Below, piece after piece: positions 43,334 through 51,712 of a stretch of 64,000 bases of DNA. Below the pieces are notes generated by a model that saw only the letters and a program-made list of their open reading frames with translations, had not been told where the DNA came from and ran no database searches. Positions within the stretch are counted from its first letter, which is position 1. The number at the start of each line of letters is the position of its first letter. The position numbers and the translations under genes were made by a program. The stretch lies in assembly GCA_024072375.1 (NCBI GenBank), contig CP099617.1, forward strand, positions 3,975,001 through 4,039,000, read 5' to 3'. The stretch comes from Sphingomonadaceae bacterium OTU29LAMAA1. Lineage in GTDB: Bacteria > Pseudomonadota > Alphaproteobacteria > Sphingomonadales > Sphingomonadaceae.

Positions 43334-44371
43334 ATGAGCTTCCGCGTGAAGATCGCGCACGATTCCCGTTCAGCGGTCGCAACGGTTGAAAACCTGCATT
43401 GGCATCGCGCGTTCGCGACCGATGGGCTGGCGGCCGGCGATTGCTACGCGGCGTGGCGTGATGCCGATATCGCCGGCCTGTCGACGCGGTACGAAACGAC
43501 GCCGCACGAGCCGTTTTCGGTGGCGATGGACTGGCTCGATCTCGGCACGCTGGGAATCGGCTCGGCGCGTATCACCGCGCAGGACTGGGATCGCAGCCGG
43601 TGTAAAGCGAATCACGACGACAATGACGATCTGGTCGTCAACGTCCGTCATGCCGGTGCCGCGTTCGTCGACGTAGACGGCCATCGAACCGTCGCGCCTG
43701 CGGGATCGATCGTGCTGGCCGACATGGCGGCGCCGATGAAGCACTTTTCCGAAGCTTCGCTCAGTACCGGCTTCGCCTTGCCCCGCGCTCTCGCGGAGCA
43801 GATGCTGCCGCAGGTCCGCAGCCTCCACGGATATGTCGTGGCGCCCGACCAGGCGGCGCTGCTGGTATCGCATCTCGCGACGATCCGCGCATCGGCCGGC
43901 CACCTGCCGGTCGGCAGCGGGCCGGTGATCGCCCAAACGATCCTCGACCTGTTCGCGATGACGGTCACGGCGAGTATGGGTGCCGTCCCGTCCGATCAGG
44001 GGCAGCACGAACGCGCCTTGCTGGTGCAATTGCGCGCAGCGATCGAGGATCAGCTGGGATCGCCCTCGCTCAACACCGCGCGGCTCAGCCGGATGCTCGG
44101 CGTGTCGCGATCGACGCTGTACCGGCTGTTGCAGGATCAGGGCGGGGTGCAGGCCTATATCCGGACCCGGCGGCTGGTGCGGGTAGCCGCCGCGCTGCGC
44201 GATCGTGGCAACCGGCAGACGGTCGCCAATCTCGCCGACGACTGGGGTTTCTGCGACGCGGCCTATCTGGGGCGCGCATTCCGGGAGATGTACGGGATCA
44301 CGCCCGGCGATTATCGGGCACTGCACGGGATGACGCTCGTCGGCGGATCGTCGCTGCAAGCGCCACGATAG
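43334..44371 (+). CDS. AraC-family transcriptional regulator
   Basis: 345 residues. The N-terminal 230 residues are a cupin-like AraC ligand-binding region (VVNVRHAGAAFVDVDGHRTVAPAGSIVLADM). Two helix-turn-helix motifs are near the C-terminus (LNTARLSRMLGVSRSTLYRLLQDQGG and LADDWGFCDAAYLGRAFREMYG). No effector is evident. It is divergent from obg and followed by an empty 426-base region. Confidence 0.9.
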   Translation: MSFRVKIAHDSRSAVATVENLHWHRAFATDGLAAGDCYAAWRDADIAGLSTRYETTPHEPFSVAMDWLDLGTLGIGSARITAQDWDRSRCKANHDDNDDLVVNVRHAGAAFVDVDGHRTVAPAGSIVLADMAAPMKHFSEASLSTGFALPRALAEQMLPQVRSLHGYVVAPDQAALLVSHLATIRASAGHLPVGSGPVIAQTILDLFAMTVTASMGAVPSDQGQHERALLVQLRAAIEDQLGSPSLNTARLSRMLGVSRSTLYRLLQDQGGVQAYIRTRRLVRVAAALRDRGNRQTVANLADDWGFCDAAYLGRAFREMYGITPGDYRALHGMTLVGGSSLQAPR

Positions 44372-44797
44372 CCGCCGACCGGCGCCGCGACCCCCATCGC
44401 GGCACCCGTCGGCGGCACCATGCGACAGGCACCTGGAGCACCTGCCGGTTCCGAACATCCCCCCCCTTGCCGCGATCGCCCTGTGGACGATCGCGTTCGG
44501 ATCGAGCGAGCACCTGCCATGTGCCGTCGGAATGCGGCCTGACCGGTCCGATGCCACGGCGATCACAGGCGCAACGCCATCGCGACCCGTCCGACCAGAC
44601 GCTACGACGCTCGCGCTTGTGACCCGATATTCAAAACGCAACGTGTTGAATCCGCGGCAACACTGTTCCCCACTCGAGGGGGTGGCATAGCCCGGTACCG
44701 GACACGACGGCAGGGGGTGAACCATTGCCATCGTCTCAAATGACCATTGCGGACAGTTCAAACGGCGTCGGCAATCCGGTCGGATCGCCAACCCCGG
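44372..44797. other. 426-base region without a recognised gene
   Basis: Lies between the convergent ends of the AraC and TetR genes. It has no frame with convincing codon use, no clear hairpin terminator and no large repeat. A gene relic or noncoding RNA cannot be excluded. Confidence 0.5.
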
Positions 44798-45334
44798 TCA
44801 GCCACCGTCGTTGTTGGCGGACAGCATCGCGGCGGCCAGATCGCGCGCCTTGCCCCTCGGCAACCCCAGCGCCCGCGCCATCGGTGCTCCCAGCAAGGCA
44901 TCGCCCAGCGCCAGCAGCACCAGATGCAGGGTCTCGTCTTGGATCGGGCGCTCGGCCGGCTGCACGCCATCCGCGAGTTCGTCGACCAGATCGTGCACCG
45001 CCGACAGGATCGGATCGAGCGCATCGTGATTGCCCGACAGGATCATCCAGCTCGCCAGCGCACCCGCGCCGCCGCGCCCGAAGGCATCGAACACCAGATC
45101 GACGATGCGCCGCGGATCCTGTTCGCCGGCCCTGGCCCGATCACCGAGCACGGCATCGCGGATCGTCGCGGTGATGTCGGTCGCCATGCGCGCGATCAAC
45201 GCGGTGTGCAGCCCCTCCGCCGACCCGAAATGATGCAGCAGGTTGGCATGCGTCCGGCCGATCCGCGCTCCGACCGCCTTCAGCGTCACCGCTTGCGGAC
45301 CGCTCTCGATCAGCAACTGCTGCGCCGCGATCAC
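44798..45334 (-). CDS. TetR-family transcriptional regulator
   Basis: 178 residues from the GTG at 45334, the only standard start in frame. The helix-turn-helix (AVTLKAVGARIGRTHANLLHHFGSAEGLHTALI) is clear. The family-like N-terminal residues LSPTESREAAVIAAQQ continue upstream in frame, where only CTG codons such as 45364 could start before a stop at 45401-45403. The true start may therefore be unusual. The ligand-binding part is helical and variable. The palindrome TTACA-N4-TGTAA lies between it and the divergent hydrolase gene. Confidence 0.85.
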   Translation of the reverse strand: MIAAQQLLIESGPQAVTLKAVGARIGRTHANLLHHFGSAEGLHTALIARMATDITATIRDAVLGDRARAGEQDPRRIVDLVFDAFGRGGAGALASWMILSGNHDALDPILSAVHDLVDELADGVQPAERPIQDETLHLVLLALGDALLGAPMARALGLPRGKARDLAAAMLSANNDGG

Positions 45335-45404
45335 CGCGGCCTCGCGGCTCTCGGTCGGGGACAGGCGTCGGCGGAGGGTTGCGGCAGGCAGCGGATCAAC
45401 CTAT

Positions 45405-45418
45405 TTACAGGAATGTAA
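45405..45418. promoter_or_regulatory. Palindrome TTACA-GGAA-TGTAA, likely TetR operator
   Basis: A perfect 5-base inverted repeat stands in the divergent gap, 34 bases before the hydrolase ATG and about 71 bases upstream of the TetR GTG. This is the standard place for a TetR-type operator governing both genes. Confidence 0.65.
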
Positions 45419-45451
45419 GTAGACGGGTGTCGTCCCTGTTTGGAGGAATCC

Positions 45452-46309
45452 ATGACGAAAGCAACCACGCCGCACGATCTGGTGATCACGCCGCGCGACC
45501 GGCGCTTCGGCCGCGCCACGCGCATGGGCCGCTGGTGGCTGGCCGACGATCCGGTCGCGACCGCCTTCTACAATGCCCTGTCGGTGACCTTTCCCAAGGG
45601 GGAGGGCTATTTTGTCGACAGCGTCCGCAAGTTTCGCGACGGCACCCCGCCGAAGCTGACCGCCGAGATCAATGCCTTCATCAAGCAGGAGGTGATGCAC
45701 ACGCGCGAACACGTGGCGTTCAATCGCCACGTCGTCGATCAGGGCTACGACGTCACGCCGCTCGACCGCGACGTCGACGCCGCACTGGCGCTCACCAAAG
45801 GCCGCCCCCCGATCGCCAGCCTCGCCGCGACGACCGCGCTGGAGCATTTTACCGCGATGCTCGCGCACGAGCTGATCGCCGACCCGCGGCATCTTGCGGG
45901 CGGCGAGGAACAGGCCAGGGCCTTGTGGCTCTGGCATGCCGCGGAAGAGATCGAGCACAAGGGCGTCGCCTACGACACCTGGCTACATGCGACCCGTGAC
46001 TGGTCGCGGTTGCGGCGCTGGCGGATCAAGTCGCTGGTAATGCTGATCACGACGTGGCGCTTCTTCACCGGGCGAACGCGCGGCATGCTGGAGTTGCTGC
46101 GGCAGGACGGGCTGACCGGACCGAGAATATGGATGCGGCTGTTCTGGTATGCGTTCGGCAATCCCGGCATGGCGCGAAAAGTTGCCGGGGTATGGGCCGC
46201 ATATTTCCTGCCGGGCTTCCACCCGTGGAAACATGACGATCGTGCGCTGATCGGACTGGCGGAAAGCGACTATGAGGCCGCGGTGCTGCCGAAGGCCGCG
46301 GTGGCCTGA
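45452..46309 (+). CDS. PF10118-family metal-dependent hydrolase-like protein
   Basis: 285 residues from MTKATTPHDLVI, with GGAGG five bases upstream (TTG at 45440 is a weaker alternative). The family is annotated as metal-dependent hydrolase, but the visible ExxH-type pairs (QEVMHTREH, TALEHFTAML, AAEEIEHKG) look like a ferritin-like di-iron helical bundle. A Trp-rich C-terminal part (LITTWRFFTGRTRG, WMRLFWYAFG) may lie at a membrane. It is divergent from the TetR gene and probably controlled by it. No reaction is known to me. Confidence 0.82.
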   Translation: MTKATTPHDLVITPRDRRFGRATRMGRWWLADDPVATAFYNALSVTFPKGEGYFVDSVRKFRDGTPPKLTAEINAFIKQEVMHTREHVAFNRHVVDQGYDVTPLDRDVDAALALTKGRPPIASLAATTALEHFTAMLAHELIADPRHLAGGEEQARALWLWHAAEEIEHKGVAYDTWLHATRDWSRLRRWRIKSLVMLITTWRFFTGRTRGMLELLRQDGLTGPRIWMRLFWYAFGNPGMARKVAGVWAAYFLPGFHPWKHDDRALIGLAESDYEAAVLPKAAVA

Positions 46310-46378
46310 GGCGGGCGATGGCGGGTCGGTATCCGCTGCCCGCTATCGATCGGAGCCGTCGGGGCCGCGACCTCCATC

Positions 46379-46478
46379 GTCATCCCGACGAAAGTCGGGA
46401 CCCAAGGATGCGCCAACGGTTGTAGATCGTACAACCGGGCGCCTGACACCATGGGTCCCGGCGTGCGCCGGGATGACG
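46379..46478. repeat. REP-like inverted repeat
   Basis: Left arm at 46379-46405 (CATCCCGACGAAAGTCGGGA, then CCCA) and right arm at 46449-46478. The right arm's 30 bases are identical to 24193-24222. It lies between the hydrolase gene and the GNAT gene. Confidence 0.85.
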
Positions 46479-46513
46479 AACGAAGAGGGAATCCTACTTT
46501 AGCAGGACGTGAT

Positions 46514-47062
46514 CTACGCCGCGCATCGCATCGGCTCTTGCTCCACCTCATCCAGATCGAGCGCATAGCCGATAGCCGCTGCCGGTTCGCGGCGGCCGGC
46601 GGAGGTCTTGACCAGTGCCTGCCCGGTGCAATGAAACCCGAGCTTGCGCAGGACCGCGCCCGAAGCGGGATTGTCGACGAAGTGCCATGCCGACAATCGC
46701 CGGACCGGCAGCGCGTGACGTGCCATGTCGACGACCGCGTGCCCCGCTTCCGTAGCATAGCCGCGACCCCAGGCCGATGGCGTCAGCCAATAGCCGAACA
46801 GCATGTCGCCGCCGCCCTGATCGTCGATCGCGATGCCCCCGATCAGCACCGGACTACCATTCTCATGCGTCTCGATCAGAAAGCGCGGCTCGTGAGGTCC
46901 GCGCGGCAGGCTGCAAAACGCTTCGGCATCGGACGGTTCGTACGGGAACGGCACGCGCATCAGCATGCGCGCGACCGCCTCATGGCCGATCGCTCGCGCC
47001 AATGCGGTCGCATCCTCCGGCCAGGCGGGCCGTAGCGTCAATCTCTTGGTTCTGGCGAACAT
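46514..47062 (-). CDS. GNAT-family N-acetyltransferase (RimJ-like)
   Basis: 182 residues from MFARTKRLTLRPAWPEDA (47062). RimJ/RimL features are TKRLTLRPAWPED, FLIETHENGSPVLIGGIAI, LTPSAWGRGYATEA and LRKLGFHCTGQ. It probably acetylates a protein amino terminus or a small amine. In alphaproteobacteria a GNAT gene of this type commonly stands between rpmA and obg, which supports the synteny here. Confidence 0.88.
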   Translation of the reverse strand: MFARTKRLTLRPAWPEDATALARAIGHEAVARMLMRVPFPYEPSDAEAFCSLPRGPHEPRFLIETHENGSPVLIGGIAIDDQGGGDMLFGYWLTPSAWGRGYATEAGHAVVDMARHALPVRRLSAWHFVDNPASGAVLRKLGFHCTGQALVKTSAGRREPAAAIGYALDLDEVEQEPMRCAA

Positions 47063-47132
47063 TCTCGCTCTCCTTGGCCGCGCCCGTGCCACGCGTCTGT
47101 GACGCGGCAGGGACAGTGGGTGAGGGGAGCAA

Positions 47133-47165
47133 GAAAAAAGGGAGCCGGGGCGGACCCGTCTCCCT
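47133..47165 (-). terminator. Rho-independent terminator of rplU-rpmA
   Basis: On the minus strand GGGAG and CTCCC frame a GC-rich core, followed by TTTTTT. A further hairpin, GGTTCCTC-GCTGCG-GAGGAACC (47175-47196), stands between it and the rpmA stop. Confidence 0.82.
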
Positions 47166-47235
47166 TGTCTGGCTGGTTCCTCGCTGCGGAGGAACCCGGG
47201 TCGCCCTGGTGGGCAACCCGTCTGGTTACCCGATG

Positions 47236-47505
47236 TTATTCGGCGGCTTCCGCCATAATCTGCACCGAGCAGAATTTACGGCCGAGTTTGCCCTCGTGGA
47301 ACGCCACGCGACCATCGACGAGCGCGAACAGCGTGTGATCCTTGCCGATCCCCACGTTCGCACCCGGATAGAACTTCGTCCCGCGCTGACGCACGAGGAT
47401 GTTGCCGGCGATCGCTTCCTGACCACCGAACTTCTTCACGCCGAGGCGACGACCGGCCGAATCGCGACCGTTGCGCGACGAACCGCCTGCTTTCTTATGT
47501 GCCAT
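47236..47505 (-). CDS. rpmA: 50S ribosomal protein L27
   Basis: 89 residues with the standard MAHKKAGGSSRNGRDS opening and GVKKFGGQEAIAGNILVRQRGT core. It contacts the peptidyl transferase centre. It follows rplU by 30 bases and ends at strong hairpins. Confidence 0.98.
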   Translation of the reverse strand: MAHKKAGGSSRNGRDSAGRRLGVKKFGGQEAIAGNILVRQRGTKFYPGANVGIGKDHTLFALVDGRVAFHEGKLGRKFCSVQIMAEAAE

Positions 47506-47535
47506 GCTGCTCTAACTCCTGTTCGCGCCTGAGGC

Positions 47536-47832
47536 TCAGCCGACCGAAACGATCTTGAGGATCGTGTGGTTCTGGCGATGACCGTTCTTGCGGCGATAAT
47601 TGTGGCGGCGACGCTTCTTGAAGACGATGACCTTGTCGGCCTTCGCCTGGGCGACGATCTCTGCGGCGACGGTCAGGCCCTCGACGCTCTTCAGCTCCGA
47701 GCCTTCGCCCGCGAGCAGGACATCACCCAGCGTGATCGATGCGCCGGCTTCGCCGTCCAGCTTCTCGACGACGATTTTGTCTCCGGCGGCGACGCGATAC
47801 TGCTTGCCGCCCGTGCGCACGACTGCGAACAT
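47536..47832 (-). CDS. rplU: 50S ribosomal protein L21
   Basis: 98 residues from MFAVVRTGGKQYRVAAGDK. The KADKVIVFKKRRRHNYRRKNGHRQ C-terminal signature region is complete. It is an early-binding 23S rRNA protein. It shares a divergent 258-base promoter region with the TonB receptor gene; a G-rich TTTTTTGGGAAG stretch stands in its 5' leader. Confidence 0.98.
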   Translation of the reverse strand: MFAVVRTGGKQYRVAAGDKIVVEKLDGEAGASITLGDVLLAGEGSELKSVEGLTVAAEIVAQAKADKVIVFKKRRRHNYRRKNGHRQNHTILKIVSVG

Positions 47833-48090
47833 GGCTCTAGTCACTTCCCAAAAAACTTGTACCCGCACAGGGCGACCCGGCGGGATGAGGGGCGGCAGCT
47901 AAGGAAAGCGGGACGCGATGTCAACTGCCGTTGCGCCATGCGGCGGCGGCAAATCGCTTGTTGCTGCGCTGCAACAGTAGGATGTCAAACGTGTGACAGC
48001 ATGGCTCCACCAGCTTGCCGTGCGCTTTCAAGGACATAAAGTGTCGCCGTAACGGGGCGGCAGGGGAGCTGTCCTTCATCAGGGGGTTCT

Positions 48091-50883
48091 ATGAAGCGTG
48101 TAAACTTGCTCGGTGGCGCGTCGGTGTCGATCTGGGCGATGATGGTTGCGGGCGCCGCCGCGGCGCAGACGGTGCAATCGTCGCCCAGCCAGGAAACGAC
48201 TGCCGAAACGCAGGCCGCGCCGGAGGACGAGGCGGGCAACCAGATCGTCGTGATCGGCAGCCGCGTCGCCAATCGCACCGTGTCCGACAGCCCCGTTCCG
48301 ATCGACGTCATCTCGTCGAGCGCGTTGCAGGCATCCGGCACGGGAGAGCTCAACAAGACGCTCAACCAGCTGGTGCCGTCGTTCAACTTCCCGCAGCCCT
48401 CGATCGCCGACGGCTCCGACGTCACCCGCCCCGCCACGCTGCGCGGTCTCAACCCCGATCAGACGCTGGTCCTGCTGAACGGCAAGCGCCGCCACGTCTC
48501 TGCCCTGCTCAACATCAATGGCACGGTGGGACGCGGCGCAGCTGCGGTCGACATGAACATGATCCCGGCGCTCGCGATCGAACGCATCGAAGTGCTGCGC
48601 GACGGTGCATCGTCGCAATATGGCTCCGACGCGATCGCCGGCGTCATCAACGTCCAGCTCAAGACCGCCGACTCGGGTGGCCGTGCGCAGGTCAGCTACG
48701 GCAAGTACGTGACGACGCTGGACGGCGTGTCGGACTTCGACGGCCTCGTCGGCGGTCAGCCGGCGCTCGACGCCACCGATTCGCGCTATCTGCAGGCGAA
48801 CAGCTCGGGCGAGCGCAAGGCGCGCGACGGCGCCTACACCACGTTCGGCGTCAACGTCGGCCTGCCGATCGGCGATGGCGGCTTCTTCAACTTTACCGGC
48901 GAGTATCGCGACCGCAACTTCACCAACCGCCAGGGCTACGATCTGCGGCCGAATTACGTACGGCCGACCACCACGACGTTCGATCCGCGCGAAGCCACGT
49001 TCAACCGCCTCGACTTCCGCTACGGCGATGCCAAGACCGAGGATTTCAACTTCCTGATCAACACCGGCCTGCCGCTGGGCAGCGCCGAATTCTACGCCTT
49101 CGCCACCTACGGCCATCGCGACGGCCTGTCGGCGGCGAACTTCCGCCAGCAATCGGCGGCAACCAATCGCGACTTTTCCGTCCTCACGCCCGCCACGACG
49201 CCAACCAACGGCAATTTCGTCGGGCTGACGCCGGATGGCTATCTTCCCAAGATCCAGTCGAACATCGACGACATGTCGGCGACCAGCGGCATCCGCGCCG
49301 AGATCGCCGGGTTCAAGGGTGATTTCTCGCTGGGCTTCGGCCGCAACGAGCTGAACTACCGGACCGAGGACAGCGTCAACGTCTCGTTCGGCCCACAGAG
49401 CCAGCGTTCGTTCGATGCCGGCGGTCTCGCCTTCTCGCAGATCCTCGCCAATGCCGATCTGTCGCGGCAGTTCGATGCCGGCCTCGCCGGACCGCTGTCG
49501 TTCGCATTCGGCGGCGAATATCGTCACGAAATCTATCAGATTCGCCCCGGCGATCCGCAGTCGTACCAGACCGGTCCGCTGTTTCAGGCGGCGCGGACGA
49601 CCACCGCCGGCAATTGTGCGGCGCTCGGCGGGTCCTTCCCCACGGGAGCCGGGGCGACCGGCCTCTGCACCTTCCCCGGACGCGCAGCGGCCGCCGGTGC
49701 GCAGGGCTTCGGCGGACTGCCCGCGTCGGCGCGCACCAACGTCGACCGCGACAGCTTCGCGGGTTACGTGGAATTCGACGCCGATCTGTTTACCGGCCTG
49801 ACCGCCACCGCCGCCGGCCGCTACGAACATTACAGCGATTTCGGCGACACGGTGAACGGCAAGCTCGCCCTCCGTTACGAGTTCGTCGAGGGGTTCGCGA
49901 TCCGCGGCTCGGTGTCGAACGGCTTCCGGGCGCCGTCGCTGCACCAGCAGTTCTTCACCACCACCTCGACCAACTTCCTCGCAGGGGTGCCGGTCGACGT
50001 CTCGACGGTGCCGGTCAGCAGCCCGGTCGCCCGCGCGCTCGGATCGCAGCCGCTCGATCCCGAAAAGTCGTTCAACCTGTCGGGTGGCGTGACGCTCAAC
50101 CCGTTCCGCGGATTCAACGTCACGGTCGATTACTTCCGCATCAAGATCAAGGATCGCATCGTGCTGTCCGAGAACCTCGGTGCGGCCGGCGTCGGCACGG
50201 CGGCCCAGAACACCGCGGTGCAGGCTGTGCTCGCCGGCAACGGCTTCAGCAACGTCGGTGCGGCGCGCTTCTTCATCAACGGCCTCGACACCACCACGCA
50301 GGGCGTCGACGCCGTGGCGACCTATCGTGCCGACCTCGGCGGCCTCGGCGCATGGAATTTCTCCGCGGCCTATAACTACACGCAGAACAAAATCGACGAA
50401 CGGCTGAACAACCTCGGCTCGCTGGCGCAGATTCCCGGCCTCGTCCTGTTCGGCCGGGTCGAGGGCATTCGCTTCGAACGCGGCCAGCCGCGGACGAAGG
50501 TGGTGCTGGCGACCGATACCAAGATCGCCGGTGTCGGCCTGTCGGCGCGCACGACCCGCTACGGCTCGGTGATCTCGCCGGAAACGACCGCGCCGCTGGG
50601 TGCGAACGCCGCCAGCCTGACCGCGCTCGGACCCGACGATCAGGTGCTGCGCCCGAAGTGGATCACCGACTTCTCGCTCAGCTACGAACTGCAGGGCGTG
50701 CAGCTGACACTGGGCGTCGACAATGCCTTCGACGTCTATCCCGATCGCCGGCCGTTCGGCCTGCGCCCGACGAGCGTCGGCGGCAGCTATCCGGCGACCT
50801 ACCAGTTCCTGCCGTACAGCGGCTTCTCGCCGTTCGGCTTCAACGGCCGCTTCCTCTACGCCCGCGCCGCGATCAACTTCTGA
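48091..50883 (+). CDS. TonB-dependent outer membrane receptor
   Basis: 930 residues. Signal peptide (to about residue 27, GAAAAQ), then a plug domain (IVVIGSRVANRTVSDSPVPIDVI, RPATLRGLNPDQTLVLLNGKRRH, VLRDGASSQYGSDAIAGVIN) and a beta-barrel ending in the aromatic YARAAINF. The plug loops and a YxFxP-style C-terminal region resemble siderophore and vitamin receptors, but the substrate is not readable. It stands alone and is followed by a bidirectional terminator. Confidence 0.93.
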   Translation: MKRVNLLGGASVSIWAMMVAGAAAAQTVQSSPSQETTAETQAAPEDEAGNQIVVIGSRVANRTVSDSPVPIDVISSSALQASGTGELNKTLNQLVPSFNFPQPSIADGSDVTRPATLRGLNPDQTLVLLNGKRRHVSALLNINGTVGRGAAAVDMNMIPALAIERIEVLRDGASSQYGSDAIAGVINVQLKTADSGGRAQVSYGKYVTTLDGVSDFDGLVGGQPALDATDSRYLQANSSGERKARDGAYTTFGVNVGLPIGDGGFFNFTGEYRDRNFTNRQGYDLRPNYVRPTTTTFDPREATFNRLDFRYGDAKTEDFNFLINTGLPLGSAEFYAFATYGHRDGLSAANFRQQSAATNRDFSVLTPATTPTNGNFVGLTPDGYLPKIQSNIDDMSATSGIRAEIAGFKGDFSLGFGRNELNYRTEDSVNVSFGPQSQRSFDAGGLAFSQILANADLSRQFDAGLAGPLSFAFGGEYRHEIYQIRPGDPQSYQTGPLFQAARTTTAGNCAALGGSFPTGAGATGLCTFPGRAAAAGAQGFGGLPASARTNVDRDSFAGYVEFDADLFTGLTATAAGRYEHYSDFGDTVNGKLALRYEFVEGFAIRGSVSNGFRAPSLHQQFFTTTSTNFLAGVPVDVSTVPVSSPVARALGSQPLDPEKSFNLSGGVTLNPFRGFNVTVDYFRIKIKDRIVLSENLGAAGVGTAAQNTAVQAVLAGNGFSNVGAARFFINGLDTTTQGVDAVATYRADLGGLGAWNFSAAYNYTQNKIDERLNNLGSLAQIPGLVLFGRVEGIRFERGQPRTKVVLATDTKIAGVGLSARTTRYGSVISPETTAPLGANAASLTALGPDDQVLRPKWITDFSLSYELQGVQLTLGVDNAFDVYPDRRPFGLRPTSVGGSYPATYQFLPYSGFSPFGFNGRFLYARAAINF

Positions 50884-50893
50884 TCGGCGCATG

Positions 50894-50934
50894 AAAAAGG
50901 GGGCGTTGCGGTGTCTGCCGCGACGCCCCCTTTT
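50894..50934. terminator. Bidirectional terminator between TonB receptor and hspQ
   Basis: A-rich AAAAAGGGGGCG pairs with CGCCCCCTTTT around a TTGCGG...CCGCGA core. The run of A on the left and T on the right would end transcription from both sides. Confidence 0.85.
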
Positions 50935-50978
50935 CGAATCGGCCCTTTTCGTGTCGGGGCATCGCGATGGTTACGCGA

Positions 50979-51377
50979 TCAGTGGCGGTGTTCGCGACGC
51001 AACGCATACCGGCCATCGACGAAATCGGTGAACAGGCCGGCGATCGCCGGATGGTCGATCGGCTCGTCGCTGTCGTCGACCACCAGATTTTGCTGGCTGA
51101 CGTAGGCGACGTAGCTCGATTCCATATTCTCGGCGAGCAGGTGATAGAACGGCTGGTCCTTCTTCGGCCGTACCGCCTCCGGAATCGCCTCATACCATTC
51201 GTCGGTGTTGGCGAAGACGGGATCGACGTCGAAGATCACGCCGCGGAAATCGAACAGACGGTGGCGCACGACATCGCCGATCGAGAAGCGTGCATGGGCG
51301 ATGGCGGGCGCATCGATCTCGACGATCGCGGAGGAGCCGGCGATGGCATGCATATCGATAGGGTCGTGACGGGGCAT
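50979..51377 (-). CDS. hspQ: Heat shock protein HspQ
   Basis: 132 residues (or 124 from an inner ATG). The HspQ/YccV domain is recognisable: ARFSIGDVVRHRLFDFRGVIFDVDPVF, EAVRPKKDQPFYHLLAE and YVSQQNLVVDDSDEPI. HspQ binds hemimethylated DNA regions and modulates DnaA or Lon-type proteolysis. It is convergent with the TonB receptor gene. Confidence 0.92.
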   Translation of the reverse strand: MPRHDPIDMHAIAGSSAIVEIDAPAIAHARFSIGDVVRHRLFDFRGVIFDVDPVFANTDEWYEAIPEAVRPKKDQPFYHLLAENMESSYVAYVSQQNLVVDDSDEPIDHPAIAGLFTDFVDGRYALRREHRH

Positions 51378-51505
51378 GACCTCAATTTAAGCCACTTTCT
51401 GCGCCGCACAAGCGCAACGGTGCTTGCCACCCGAAAACGAACCCGTTAGAGGCGCGCCCTCGACCGACCGATCGGGCCTTTACGAGGCCCCGAAACGTCT
51501 TCTGC

Positions 51506-51597
<92 letters not shown>

Positions 51598-51654
51598 TTC
51601 CCCATCGTCTGATCTGACCCGTCCGGGGCCAGCCCTGTGGACACCCGCCACGCG

Positions 51655-51689
51655 AAAAGGCCGCCCTTTCCTGTCTGGAAAGAACGGCC
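51655..51689 (-). terminator. Rho-independent terminator of the second TonB receptor
   Basis: Read on the minus strand, GGCCG-TTCTTTCC, loop AGACA, GGAAAG-GGCGGCC and then TTTT. It ends 24 bases beyond the receptor's stop codon. Confidence 0.78.
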
Positions 51690-51712
51690 CTTCGACGATC
51701 CCTCAGCGGTGA

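Noticed and set aside
48079..50892. 937-codon minus-strand frame opposite the TonB receptor
   Set aside because: The plus strand carries a full receptor with signal peptide and barrel; the minus frame is a shadow.
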